From: JAUXFS01 sp963772635
Lineage (GTDB): Bacteria > Pseudomonadota > Alphaproteobacteria > Rhodospirillales > Defluviicoccaceae
Direction: 5' to 3'
Length of the DNA stretch: 64,000 nt
Assembly: GCA_963772635.1 (NCBI GenBank)
Contig: CAVYYK010000057.1
Coordinates: 1 to 64,000, forward strand
This document shows positions 51,078 to 59,722 of the stretch, piece by piece. A program made the translations under genes and the position numbers. Below the pieces are notes generated by a model, which had not been told where the DNA came from, made no database searches, and worked only from the letters and a program-made list of their open reading frames with translations. How positions within the stretch are numbered: the first letter of the stretch is position 1; every line of letters begins with the position of its first letter.

Positions 51078-52615
51078 GACGACGACGCCCTTGCAGCGGA
51101 GACTCCGGGATCGCGATCTCCCGAGAGCCGTGCCTCGAGCCGGCCGACGGTGCCCGCGGAAACGTGCAACCCCAGTTTCGAGCGCCGCCACAGGATGTCC
51201 TCGGCGGTGCGCGCCCATTCCCGGCGCACCAGGTAGTCGACCTCGGCCCCGTAAAGGCCGCCGCCCAGGTCCTCACCCAAGTCCGCGAGGCCGCCGGCAT
51301 CGCCGACAAGCTCCGCCGCCAGGGTGCCGTAGGCATGGGCGTAGCGTTGCGCGAGGTCCGACGGCAGCCACGCATGCGCTCGCCGGAATTCGGCGAGAAA
51401 GCCATCGAAATCGGCGTTGTCGATGTCGCCGCCCGGCAGCGGCGCATGGCTCGACGTCCAAGCCGGCTTGTCGATACCCAATACGGGCGTCAGTTTGTCG
51501 ACGACCTCCTCCGCCAGTTTGCGGAAGGTCGTGATCTTGCCGCCGAATATCGACATGATCGGCGCGCCGTCGGTATCGAGATCCAGGAGGTAATCCCGGG
51601 TAATGGCGGAAACGTCGTCGGCGTCGTCATCGACGAGCGGCCGCACGCCCGAGTAGCTCCAGACGATGTCGTCGGCGGTGATCTTGTTTTTGAAAAAGCG
51701 ATTGGCGAGATCGCACAGGTACCGTGTCTCGTCCTCGGTGATCTCGACGGCCGCCGGATCGTCGTCGTAGTCGAGGTCGGTGGTGCCGATCAGCGTGTAC
51801 TCGTGCTCATACGGGATCGCGAAGACGATCCGTTTGTCCGTGTTCTGGAAAATGTACGCATACTCGTGGTCGAACAGCTTCGGCACGACGATGTGGCTGC
51901 CCTTGACCTGGCGGATGTTCAGATGACGTTTGAGTCGAATCGCGTCATCGAGAAAGGCCGACACCCAGGGGCCCGACGCATTGACCAGGCAGCGGGCCCG
52001 GACCGGGCTTTCGCTGCCGTCGATCGTCGACCGCAGTGTCGCCCGCCACTGATCGCCGTCACGCCGCGCCGATACGCACCGGGTGCGGGTCCGGATGTCG
52101 GCGCCGCGCCCGGCCGCGTCCATCGCATTGAGAACGACAAGCCGCGCGTCATCGACCCAGGCATCGGAGTACATGAAGCCTTTGGTGAGTTCGGACACCA
52201 GGGGCGCGCCGGCGGGATGATTGCGGAGATCGACGCCCTCAGAACCGGGCAAGAGCTTGCGTTTGCCCATATCCAGGTGATCGTAGAGAAGGAGCCCGAT
52301 CCGGATCATCCATGCCGGCCGCAGGGTGGGAACATGCGGCATGACGAAGCGCAGCGGCCTGACGATGTGCGGTGCCGCCCGCAACACGACCTCGCGTTCG
52401 GCGAGCGCCTTCGCCACCAGCCTAAACTCGTAGTACTCGAGATAGCGAAGTCCGCCGTGGATCAGTTTCGAGCTGGCGGAGGACGTGTGACTGCCGAGGT
52501 CGTCCTGCTCACAAAGCAACACGGAGAGGCCGCGACCCACTAAATCTCTGGCGATACCGACGCCGTTGATGCCGCCGCCGATCACCAGCACGTCCCACTG
52601 GCGATCTTCCGCCAA
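51074..52615 (-). CDS. glpD: Glycerol-3-phosphate dehydrogenase, FAD-dependent (GlpD)
   Basis: Membrane-associated flavoprotein that oxidises glycerol-3-phosphate to dihydroxyacetone phosphate and feeds the quinone pool. 513 residues. FAD motif DVLVIGGGINGVGIARDLVG; family signature SSKLIHGGLRYLEYYEFRLV; FMYSDAWVDDARLVV; GTTDLDYDD and PIMSIFGGKITTFRKLAE. The start is a TTG (52615) seven bases after GGGGAGGGG; no ATG is available nearby. It lies downstream of glpR across a 192-base gap that contains operator-like dyads. Confidence 0.96.
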   Translation of the reverse strand: MAEDRQWDVLVIGGGINGVGIARDLVGRGLSVLLCEQDDLGSHTSSASSKLIHGGLRYLEYYEFRLVAKALAEREVVLRAAPHIVRPLRFVMPHVPTLRPAWMIRIGLLLYDHLDMGKRKLLPGSEGVDLRNHPAGAPLVSELTKGFMYSDAWVDDARLVVLNAMDAAGRGADIRTRTRCVSARRDGDQWRATLRSTIDGSESPVRARCLVNASGPWVSAFLDDAIRLKRHLNIRQVKGSHIVVPKLFDHEYAYIFQNTDKRIVFAIPYEHEYTLIGTTDLDYDDDPAAVEITEDETRYLCDLANRFFKNKITADDIVWSYSGVRPLVDDDADDVSAITRDYLLDLDTDGAPIMSIFGGKITTFRKLAEEVVDKLTPVLGIDKPAWTSSHAPLPGGDIDNADFDGFLAEFRRAHAWLPSDLAQRYAHAYGTLAAELVGDAGGLADLGEDLGGGLYGAEVDYLVRREWARTAEDILWRRSKLGLHVSAGTVGRLEARLSGDRDPGVSAARASSS

Positions 52616-52731
52616 GGTCGGCCCCTCCCCGTGTCACTGAGCTATTGTTTTTGGCGGTCGCCCGCAAACCGAAACGGCCGGCCGCAATGAGTAAGAACTG
52701 TCAGGCAATTGAGTTTACGGCCGTCCGGCGA

Positions 52732-52770
52732 TTTTGCAAACCGAAAATGTGGGCCGGTGAAAATTTTCGG
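52732..52770. promoter_or_regulatory. Operator-like dyads in the glpR-glpD gap
   Basis: TTTTGCAAACCGAAAA (52732-52747) is an imperfect dyad. CCGAAAA (52741-52747) pairs exactly with TTTTCGG (52764-52770) across 16 bases, and GAAAATTTTC (52759-52768) is a perfect 10-base palindrome. The set is about 120 bases upstream of glpD. Likely GlpR sites, by position and by the CGAAAA/TTTTCG halves. Confidence 0.45.
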
Positions 52771-52807
52771 ACTCAAAGGCAAACGAAAGCGGCGGCCGTC
52801 GCCAAAC

Positions 52808-53629
52808 TCACTCCACCGTCTCCGCCACCTCCACTTCGACTTCGGCCGCCCGCAGAGTTTCGGCCATCGCCGCGAGCGGCCGACGATCGGTAATCAACAC
52901 GTCGATCTGCGACAGGTGCCCGAGGCGGACCATGGCGCTGCGGCCGAACTTGGTGTGGTCGGCGACCAGCACCACCTCGCGGGCGTTGGCGATGATCGCC
53001 TGGGCGACGCGCACCTCCCGATAGTCGAAATCGAGGAGCGTGCCGTCGGTGTCGATCCCCGAAATGCCGATGACGCCGAAGTCGACCTTGAACTGGTTGA
53101 TGAAGTCGATCGTCACCTCGCCGATGATCCCGCCGTCACGGTTGCGCACCGCGCCGCCGGCAATGATGACCTCGAACGCGGGATTGCCCGACAGGATTTG
53201 GGCCACGTTCAAGTTATTGGTAATAATGCGTAAATTGTGGTGGAGCAGCAGCGCCTTGGCGACCTCCTCGGTGGTCGTGCCGATATTGATGAACAGCGAC
53301 GCCTGATCGGGAATTCGCCGAGACGCATGCTGCGCGATCCGCTGTTTCTCCTCCAGACACATCACTTGGCGGGATCGGTACGAAAGGTTCTCGACGCTCG
53401 AGGGCAGACCGGCGCCGCCGTGATAGCGCCTGAGCAGCGCCTGTTCGCAGAGCTGGTTGATGTCGCGGCGAATGGTCTGCTGGGTGACCGAGAAATGACC
53501 CGCCAGCGCGTCGATGCCGACGAACCCCTGTCGGCGGACGAGGTCGAGGATTTCCTCCTGTCGCTGGTTCAGGTTCACCGCCCGCCGGTCCCGTTCCTGG
53601 TCACGTCGTTGCTCCGCGTGACGCATCAT
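52808..53629 (-). CDS. glpR: DeoR-family repressor of glycerol genes (GlpR)
   Basis: 273 residues. N-terminal HTH: RQEEILDLVRRQGFVGIDAL and FSVTQQTIRRDINQLCEQ. C-terminal sugar-phosphate sensor (ISOCOT) fold: SLFINIGTTTEEVAKALL, LRIITNNLNVAQIL, VIIAGGAVRNRDGG, VDFGVIGISGIDTDGTLLDF, VLVADHTKFGRSAMV. Glycerol-3-phosphate is the usual inducer. It heads the glp operon and probably represses itself, glpD onward and ugp. Internal starts are possible, for instance at VNLNQRQEE. Confidence 0.94.
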   Translation of the reverse strand: MMRHAEQRRDQERDRRAVNLNQRQEEILDLVRRQGFVGIDALAGHFSVTQQTIRRDINQLCEQALLRRYHGGAGLPSSVENLSYRSRQVMCLEEKQRIAQHASRRIPDQASLFINIGTTTEEVAKALLLHHNLRIITNNLNVAQILSGNPAFEVIIAGGAVRNRDGGIIGEVTIDFINQFKVDFGVIGISGIDTDGTLLDFDYREVRVAQAIIANAREVVLVADHTKFGRSAMVRLGHLSQIDVLITDRRPLAAMAETLRAAEVEVEVAETVE

Positions 53630-53645
53630 ACTCCATTTTGCGAGT

Positions 53646-53672
53646 TTTTCGAATTCGCAAATTTGCGAATTC
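53646..53672. promoter_or_regulatory. Overlapping palindromes upstream of glpR
   Basis: GAATTCGCAAA at 53651-53661 is followed directly by its exact reverse complement to 53672, a 22-base perfect palindrome. TTTTCGAATTCGCAAA (53646-53661) overlaps it and agrees at 12 of 16 positions with the GlpR-type dyad upstream of ugpB. The site ends 17 bases from the glpR start, so autoregulation is likely. Confidence 0.55.
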
Positions 53673-53717
53673 AGACACGTGTCCCCATGGAGGTTGCGCT
53701 TTAGAGGGTTTCTGCGG

Positions 53718-53905
53718 ACGATCCGCCGCGGTTCGCTCGCCGGCCGGACCGCCTACACCATCGAAGGATCGATCTTCGCCGCCGGCGCCGCCCATCTCGC
53801 CCACGCCGCCCTCGAAGCGGTGTGCTACCAGACCCACGACCTGTTCGAGGCGATGGCCGAGGACCGGGTGCGGCCCATCGAACTGCGGGTCAACGGAGCA
53901 CAAGG
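53718..53905 (+). pseudogene. glpK: Glycerol kinase remnant with internal deletion
   Basis: About 62 codons that match the second half of glycerol kinase. The conserved RTAYTIEGSIFAAGAA is joined directly to HLAHAALEAVCYQTHDLFEAM and then PIELRVNGA. In intact GlpK the two blocks are separated by about 60 residues, and the 300 residues before and about 100 after are missing here. The reading frame is open across the junction, so this is an in-frame deletion. It lies just upstream of, and divergent from, glpR. This is not a sequencing indel. Confidence 0.75.
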
Positions 53906-54045
53906 CTGTCACGGACGTGAGCGAACACTTCGCCTGCATGGTGGTAGAAAATATGGTTTAGCAAAACCGAACACCCAATCTAACTATCGTGTTATTGGGA
54001 ATCGCTGGGGAAAAAAGGGTCTCGCAAGATCGACCTCGCAGGCTC

Positions 54046-54152
54046 AGGTGAGATGACAAGCGACGCCCTCCATAGGGGTTATCGCTGAAACCCATTCACC
54101 TGAAGGCTGGAACCGCACGGTTCCGAGGGCTCAACGAGGGCGAAACGCCTCC
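54046..54152 (+). ncRNA. Structured leader RNA candidate upstream of the PEP mutase-family gene
   Basis: Nested and adjacent helices visible by eye: CAGGTGA (54046-54052) with TCACCTG (54097-54103); inside it AGCGA (54060-54064) with TCGCT (54083-54087) and CCCT with AGGG around a CCAT loop. Then GGAACC-GCAC-GGTTCC (54110-54125), and GAGGGCG-AAA-CGCCTC (54137-54152). It sits 39 bases before the ATG at 54191. It could be a regulatory leader, or the decayed 3' end of a group II intron (the GCACGGTTCCGAGGG stretch resembles domain V). I recognise no known riboswitch. Confidence 0.4.
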
Positions 54153-54190
54153 TGGCGCAATAAGGCTCACGGCAAATGGGAGGTAATGTC

Positions 54191-55066
54191 ATGAAGAAGA
54201 CCACGCGGTTGAGGCAATTGCTTACCGACGAGAAGCTGCTGAAAGCGCCTGGCGCATACGACGTGCTCAGCGCGAAGGTGATCCAAATGGCCGGATTTGA
54301 CGCCGTTTACATGACCGGCTACGGCACCTCTGCCAGCATCCTCGGCCAGCCCGATGTCGGCCTTCTGACCATGAACGAGATGGTCGAGCACGCCCGCAAT
54401 ATCGCCCAGGCGGTCGACATTCCGGTGCTGGCCGACGGTGACACCGGTTACGGCAATCCTCTCAATGTCCGCCGAACCGTCAATGCGTACGAGAGGGCCG
54501 GGGTGTGCGCGATCCAACTCGAGGACCAGGTCTTCCCCAAACGCTGCGGACACATGCTCGGCCGCAAGGTCATCGCAATGGAGGAGATGGTTCAGAAGAT
54601 CAAGGCTGCAACCGATGTTCGCCAGGACGAAGACTTCGTCATCATCGCCCGCACGGATGCGCGCACGAACTATGGGCTCGAGGAGGCCCTGCGCCGCGGC
54701 CAAGCTTACCGCGACGCCGGAGCCGACGTGATCTTCATCGAGTCGCCCGAAGGCGTCGAGGAATTGAAGGCAATCAACGAGGCCTTCCCGGGAACGTCGA
54801 CACTCGCCAACATGGTCGAGGGCGGACGAACGCCGATGCTGCCGGCCGAGGAACTCGAGACGCTCGGTTTCGCGCTCGCCATCTACCCGATCGGTCCGCT
54901 TTACGCCGCCACCAAGGCGGTCAAGGACTACCTGGCGGAACTGAAGGCCGCCGGAACCGCGATGGACTGGATCGACCACATGATTTCGTTCGAAGACTTC
55001 AACCAGCTCATCGGCCTACCCGAATACAACCGCCTGGAGGAACGGTACAAGGTTCAAGAAGTCTGA
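54191..55066 (+). CDS. Isocitrate lyase / PEP mutase superfamily enzyme
   Basis: 291-residue cytoplasmic carbon-carbon or carbon-phosphorus lyase. Landmarks: GAYDVLSAKVIQMAGFDAVY, MTGYGTSAS, Mg-site LADGDTGYGNPLNVRRTV, AIQLEDQVFPKRCGHM (KRCGH is the catalytic loop) and IIARTDARTNYGLEEAL. Activities in this family include methylisocitrate lyase, dimethylmalate lyase, oxaloacetate decarboxylase and phosphonopyruvate chemistry; the choice is not readable. The ATG at 54191 follows GGGAGGTAATGTC. The TRAP transporter genes follow in the same direction after 128 bases, suggesting that they import its substrate or a precursor. Confidence 0.88.
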   Translation: MKKTTRLRQLLTDEKLLKAPGAYDVLSAKVIQMAGFDAVYMTGYGTSASILGQPDVGLLTMNEMVEHARNIAQAVDIPVLADGDTGYGNPLNVRRTVNAYERAGVCAIQLEDQVFPKRCGHMLGRKVIAMEEMVQKIKAATDVRQDEDFVIIARTDARTNYGLEEALRRGQAYRDAGADVIFIESPEGVEELKAINEAFPGTSTLANMVEGGRTPMLPAEELETLGFALAIYPIGPLYAATKAVKDYLAELKAAGTAMDWIDHMISFEDFNQLIGLPEYNRLEERYKVQEV

Positions 55067-55194
55067 TCCACAATGAGCTTGTCACGGCGCGTTCTTGTCC
55101 GCACAGTTCATGAACGGGCCGGAAGCGCCGGTGCTTGCGAGGGGAAAACGTCCATGATTGGTCACGGCGGCGGCACCGGAACGCGGGGATCCGG

Positions 55195-56490
55195 ATGATC
55201 GAGCCGCTGATCGTCGTCGTCGTCCTTCTCGCCCTCATCGCCTTCGGCGCGCCGATCTTTCTCGCACTGGGTGCGAGCGGTCTGGTCGGGCTCTACATGG
55301 CGCGCGGCAGCCTTGCGTTTTTCTTCGCGCCGACCTCGTTTTTTGGCCAACTGAACAGCTTCGAGCTGATCGCGCTGCCGCTCTTCATCCTGATGGGGAA
55401 CCTGTTGACGGCGACACCGGTGGGACAGAACCTGTTCCGTGCCGCCGCGCTCTGGCTGCACTGGCTGCGCGGCGGACTGGCGATCGCGACCGTGGGCGCC
55501 TCGGCGATCTTTGGCGCGGTCTCCGGTGTTTCGGTGGCCGGGGTGGCCGCCGTCGGTTCGATCGCCGTGCCGCAGATGCTGAACCGGGGCTACAGCCGCA
55601 GTCTGGCCGCGGGGTCGGTCGCCTCTTCGGGCGCGTTGGCCATGTTGATCCCGCCGAGCGTGCCGTTCATCATCTACGGTGCGGTCTCCGGCGTGTCGGT
55701 CGCCAAGCTCTTCATCGGCGGTGTGGTGCCGGGCATCGCGCTGGCGGTCGCGCTTTCGATCTATATCTGGTTGCGGGTGATGGTCCGGCCGCAGGAAGCG
55801 CCGACCGGGGAACGGGAAAGGGTGTCGATGGGCGAGCGGGTTGGTGCGCTGGGCGGCATCTGGCATGCGCTGCTGCTGATCTCCATCGTGCTTGGTTCGA
55901 TTTATGCCGGCGTCGCGACTCCCTCCGAAGCCGCGGCGTTCGGTGCGGCGGGTGCGTTTTTCATCGCCGCCGTGATCTTCCGCGTGCTCGATCTCAAAAA
56001 GACGATGTCCATCTTCGCCGCAACCGTGAAGATATCGGGCGCGATCCTGCTGATCATCGGCTGCGCCAAGATCTTCGGCGACTATCTCAACCTCGTGCGC
56101 TTGCCGGAAACCGTCACCGAGGCCCTGACCGCGACCGCGCTGCCCGCATGGGCAATTCTGACTCTGCTGATGGTGGCGCTGGTCCTTCTCGGCATGATCG
56201 TCGACGGCGTGTCGCTGATCGTCGTCACAACGCCCATCCTGCTGCCTTTGATCACGGCGCTCGGCTACGACCCGCTGTGGTTCGGGATCATTTTGGTGAT
56301 GAATCTCGAGATCGCCGTGGTCACGCCGCCGGTGGGGCTCAACCTCTATGCGCTCCGCGGCGTTTGCCCGATGCTGAGCGTCGAAGAGATCATCGGCTCG
56401 GTTGTACCGTTCGTGCTGGTGCAGTTCCTGATGCTGATGATGTTCGTGCTGTTCCCGGCACTCAGCCTGTGGCTGCCGGGGCTGTTCTGA
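55195..56490 (+). CDS. dctM: TRAP transporter large permease (DctM)
   Basis: 431 residues with about twelve membrane segments. Family motifs: PLFILMGNLLTATPVGQNLF, GVSVAGVAAVGSIAVPQML, SGALAMLIPPSVPFIIYGAV, GVATPSEAAAFGAAGAF and VVTPPVGLNLYALRGVCP. It uses the sodium gradient to drive uptake with DctP and DctQ. Start ATG 55195 begins the first membrane helix (MIEPLIVVVVLLALIAFG). Confidence 0.95.
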   Translation: MIEPLIVVVVLLALIAFGAPIFLALGASGLVGLYMARGSLAFFFAPTSFFGQLNSFELIALPLFILMGNLLTATPVGQNLFRAAALWLHWLRGGLAIATVGASAIFGAVSGVSVAGVAAVGSIAVPQMLNRGYSRSLAAGSVASSGALAMLIPPSVPFIIYGAVSGVSVAKLFIGGVVPGIALAVALSIYIWLRVMVRPQEAPTGERERVSMGERVGALGGIWHALLLISIVLGSIYAGVATPSEAAAFGAAGAFFIAAVIFRVLDLKKTMSIFAATVKISGAILLIIGCAKIFGDYLNLVRLPETVTEALTATALPAWAILTLLMVALVLLGMIVDGVSLIVVTTPILLPLITALGYDPLWFGIILVMNLEIAVVTPPVGLNLYALRGVCPMLSVEEIIGSVVPFVLVQFLMLMMFVLFPALSLWLPGLF

Positions 56491-56513
56491 ACCAACCAGG
56501 GAGGAGAATGGAA

Positions 56514-57551
56514 ATGGCTTTCAACAGACGCGACTTCTTGAAATTGACCGGCGGCGTCGCCGGCGCCGCATTCGCGACGACGTTTCGACCGCCGGCGGCG
56601 CGCGCCGTCGAGACGATCACCGGCGTGACTTACCTGCCGCAATCCTACAAGGCGCTCTCCTTCGGCTCGAACGGTTTCGTCGAGCACCTGAAGAAGAACG
56701 CCGCCAACGTGGTCAACGTCGACTTCTTCGACTCGGGCAAACTGTTGAAGGCCGACGAACAGCTGCCGGCACTGCGCAGCGGCAACATCGACTTCATGTT
56801 CCATACCACCAGCTACATCACCCGATCGATTCCAATTCTCGGCATCACCGGCCTGCCGAACGTTGTGGAGCCACTCTACGAGAACCCCGGGCGGATCGCC
56901 AAGGGCTCGCCGCTGTTCGATCTGATCAACGAGCAGCTCGTCAAGGAAGACCTGGTGATGTTGTCGATGGGCGGCAACATCCTCGAGCCCGAATACGTCT
57001 GGAGCACAAAAGCCGCGCCGATCAAGTCGATCGCCGACGTCAAGGGCAAGAAGGTGCGCGTCGTCAGCTTCGAGGCGACCGGGGTGATGGAGAAGTTCGG
57101 TGCCGGTGCGGTCCGCATTCCGTCATCCGAGCTCTATCTCGCCATGCAGCGGGGCACCATCGACGCTGCGGTCGCCAACATCTCGACGATCATCGGCCGC
57201 AGCATCCAGGAGCAGACGGGCACCGTCTACAAGTTGCCCATCACCGCCTACGGTATCGGCATCTTCGTCGAGACCAAGCGATGGGAGAAGATGGACGCGG
57301 CGGTGAAGTCCGCCATGGAGGCGGCCGCGGACTGGTTCGATGCCGAGAGCGCCAAGGTCGCCAACGACGACATCTACCCCAACGAGTACTGGCCGATGAT
57401 CCAAAAGGCCGGCGTCGAGATCATCAAGCCCAGCGCAGAGGATCTCGCCGCCGTCGACAAGGCTTCCGAGCAAGTCGTCGCCGAATGGAAGAAACAGGTC
57501 GGCGAGGAGGTCGGCCAGCGCGCCATCGACCTCGCTCTCGGCCGCGCGTAG
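56514..57551 (+). CDS. dctP: TRAP transporter solute-binding protein (DctP), Tat-type signal
   Basis: 345 residues. The N-terminus NRRDFLKLTGGVAGAAFAT is a twin-arginine signal. The mature part has ITGVTYLPQSYKALSFGSNG, LPALRSGNIDFMFHTTSYIT, IADVKGKKVRVVSFEATGVM and IDAAVANISTIIGRSIQEQT. The ATG at 56514 is preferred to 56508 because GGGAGGAG then has normal spacing. It lies between dctM and dctQ. Confidence 0.93.
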   Translation: MAFNRRDFLKLTGGVAGAAFATTFRPPAARAVETITGVTYLPQSYKALSFGSNGFVEHLKKNAANVVNVDFFDSGKLLKADEQLPALRSGNIDFMFHTTSYITRSIPILGITGLPNVVEPLYENPGRIAKGSPLFDLINEQLVKEDLVMLSMGGNILEPEYVWSTKAAPIKSIADVKGKKVRVVSFEATGVMEKFGAGAVRIPSSELYLAMQRGTIDAAVANISTIIGRSIQEQTGTVYKLPITAYGIGIFVETKRWEKMDAAVKSAMEAAADWFDAESAKVANDDIYPNEYWPMIQKAGVEIIKPSAEDLAAVDKASEQVVAEWKKQVGEEVGQRAIDLALGRA

Positions 57552-57560
57552 GGCCAGGTC

Positions 57561-58076
57561 ATGGGCGCCGCGGAGAAAGCATACGGCTGGTTCGTTAGGG
57601 CGCTTCAGGTCGTCGGGCAGGTCGTGCTCGCCTTCATGGTGATCACGATCTGCTTCGACGCGGTGATGCGCTACGTCTTCGCGGCGCCCACCTCCTGGAG
57701 CCTGGAGGTGAACACCTTCCTGATCATCTACATCGCGGTGATGACCGCGGCGGACATGCAGCGGATGGATGGCCACATCCGGATCACCTTCTTCAGCGAA
57801 AAGACCGGACCGCGCGTGCGGGGCGCGATCCGGGCGCTCATCGGTTTCGTCGGCGTGGTGTTCTGCGCGATCATGGCGTGGCGCGGCGGGCTGATCACGC
57901 TCCAGGCCCTGGAGTACGGAGCGCGCGTCTCGTCAAGCTTCGGAACGCCCATGGTCGTCCCCTACGCCATGCTGCCCATCGGCTTCGGCGCGCTGGCGAT
58001 CCAATTCGCCCTCGACGCGGTCAACGCCTGGCGCAACCCGGAATTGCCGAAACACCAACATCCGGAAAACGTCTGA
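57561..58076 (+). CDS. dctQ: TRAP transporter small permease (DctQ)
   Basis: 171 residues, four membrane segments. Motifs: LAFMVITICFDAVMRYVFAA, PTSWSLEVNTFLIIYIAVM, ADMQRMDGHIRITFFSEKTG. The order dctM-dctP-dctQ is less usual. It ends 11 bases from the convergent ipdC. Confidence 0.94.
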   Translation: MGAAEKAYGWFVRALQVVGQVVLAFMVITICFDAVMRYVFAAPTSWSLEVNTFLIIYIAVMTAADMQRMDGHIRITFFSEKTGPRVRGAIRALIGFVGVVFCAIMAWRGGLITLQALEYGARVSSSFGTPMVVPYAMLPIGFGALAIQFALDAVNAWRNPELPKHQHPENV

Positions 58077-58087
58077 CAGGTTCGGCG

Positions 58088-59722
58088 TCAAACCTCGGCC
58101 GGGGCCTGGTTGAGCCGCTTGATCCCGGTGACGAACCGTTGGAGCGCCGGCGAGATCGCGCCCCGCGCCAGCATCACCTCGACCAGTTGGAAGCTTCCGC
58201 GGCTCGTTGCCGCGACCTCCAACGCCGCCGCCAGCTCCCGACGGCTGCGGACCCGGTGACCGACGCCGCCCAGCACCTCGGCGATGGCGGCGAAGTTCCA
58301 TTCGTCCAGATCGTTGTAGCCGGTTTCCGGCTGGAACGTGCGCAGCATCTCCCAGCTGGCGTTGTTGAAGACGACGACGATCGGATCCCAGCCTGCGCGG
58401 CGACAGTTGCCGAGCTCCCAGCCGGTCATCTGAAAGGCGCCGTCGCCGACCAGGATCAGCGGCCGCTCCCCCGACGACGCCTGGATGCCGATCCCGGCCG
58501 GAACGCCGAACCCCATGGTGGCGTAGTACCCCGGCGCCACCATCGGGGTGTGGCGGATGTCCATGGCAGTGAACAGACAGTCGCCGATGTCGCAGGCGAT
58601 CGGCATCGCGCCATGGCGATCGATCATGTCGTTGACGCCGCGGGCGATGTCGAGCGGGGTGATCGGGGCCTCGTCGCCGACCAGACCCGCCGGCGCCCGC
58701 TTGCGGGCGGGAACGTCGACATCCGGACGGTCGGCCACCCGCGCCCGAAGCGCGTCGACCAGGTCCGCCAGCGGAATGTTGGAATAAACGTGATGGCCGA
58801 GACGGACCTCCCGCTCGGCGGCGATGATGGCGCGGCGCATGTCGATGCGGCGGGCGGAGACGCCGAAATTGGTGTCCGACAGGATCACCCCCAGGAGCAG
58901 GAGCGCGTCCGAATCCTCGACCCGATGGGTGAGCTCCGGGTCGCCGGCCACGCCCATGTAGGTCCCGAGCAGCGGCGAGCCGGGATCGGCGAGCAGCCCG
59001 CGCCCCATGAAGCTGGTCACCACCGGAACCCCGAGCCGGCGCGCCAGCGCCGAGAGCGCGTGCTCGGTCCGGTGGCGGCGCAGCTCGACGCCGGCGATAG
59101 CGATCGGTCGCTCTGCCCGGTCGAGGCGGGCGAGGATCTCGTCGGCGCACGCCGCGACCGCCTCCGGATCGACGGGTGACGGCGGAAGCCGGACGACCTC
59201 GGCGCAAGGCGCCGCCACCAGGTCGCGCGGCACCTCGATATAGACCGGCCGCGACTGCTCGACGCAGGCGCGCAGGACCCGGGCGATCTCGGCCGGGGCG
59301 GTGGCGGGATCGTCGAGAACCGCCTGATCGCAGGTCACCTCGCAGAAGATTCTGAGCTGGGAGTCCAGCGTTTTCGCCTGGTGATGGAGCAACAGGCCGC
59401 GCTTTCCCTCCTCCGCTCCAGGCGCCCCGGAGATCACCACCAACGGACATTTCTCGGCGTAGGCGCCGGTCACCGCGTTGAGGACGTTGAACGCTCCGGC
59501 GCCATAGGTCACCGCGATCACCCCCGGCCGGCCGCCGAAGCGGGCGGCGGCGTCGGCGGCGAACCCGATCGCCGGCTCGTGCGACAGGGTGTGGAGATCG
59601 AGGATCCCGGTTTCCTCGATCACCTTGAAAAACGGCAGGGCAAAATCGCCGGGGATGCCGAAAATCTCCCGCGCGCCATGGTCCTTCAGCGCCCGCAGCA
59701 ACGACACCGCCAACGTGGTCAT
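58088..59722 (-). CDS. ipdC: Indole-3-pyruvate / phenylpyruvate decarboxylase (IpdC)
   Basis: Thiamine diphosphate enzyme that decarboxylates aryl pyruvates; in Azospirillum it makes indole-3-acetaldehyde for auxin synthesis. 544 residues. Strong similarity to Azospirillum brasilense IpdC from memory: REIFGIPGDFALPFFKVIEE, LHTLSHEPAIGFAADAAARF (catalytic Glu 49), VTYGAGAFNVLNAVTGAYAE, GDCLFTAMDIRHTPMVAPGY. The ThDP/Mg motif runs from GDGAFQMTGWELGNCRR to VFNNASWEMLRTFQPE. Stand-alone gene, convergent with dctQ. No tryptophan aminotransferase is obvious, although a class IV aminotransferase lies 0.8 kb away. Confidence 0.93.
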   Translation of the reverse strand: MTTLAVSLLRALKDHGAREIFGIPGDFALPFFKVIEETGILDLHTLSHEPAIGFAADAAARFGGRPGVIAVTYGAGAFNVLNAVTGAYAEKCPLVVISGAPGAEEGKRGLLLHHQAKTLDSQLRIFCEVTCDQAVLDDPATAPAEIARVLRACVEQSRPVYIEVPRDLVAAPCAEVVRLPPSPVDPEAVAACADEILARLDRAERPIAIAGVELRRHRTEHALSALARRLGVPVVTSFMGRGLLADPGSPLLGTYMGVAGDPELTHRVEDSDALLLLGVILSDTNFGVSARRIDMRRAIIAAEREVRLGHHVYSNIPLADLVDALRARVADRPDVDVPARKRAPAGLVGDEAPITPLDIARGVNDMIDRHGAMPIACDIGDCLFTAMDIRHTPMVAPGYYATMGFGVPAGIGIQASSGERPLILVGDGAFQMTGWELGNCRRAGWDPIVVVFNNASWEMLRTFQPETGYNDLDEWNFAAIAEVLGGVGHRVRSRRELAAALEVAATSRGSFQLVEVMLARGAISPALQRFVTGIKRLNQAPAEV

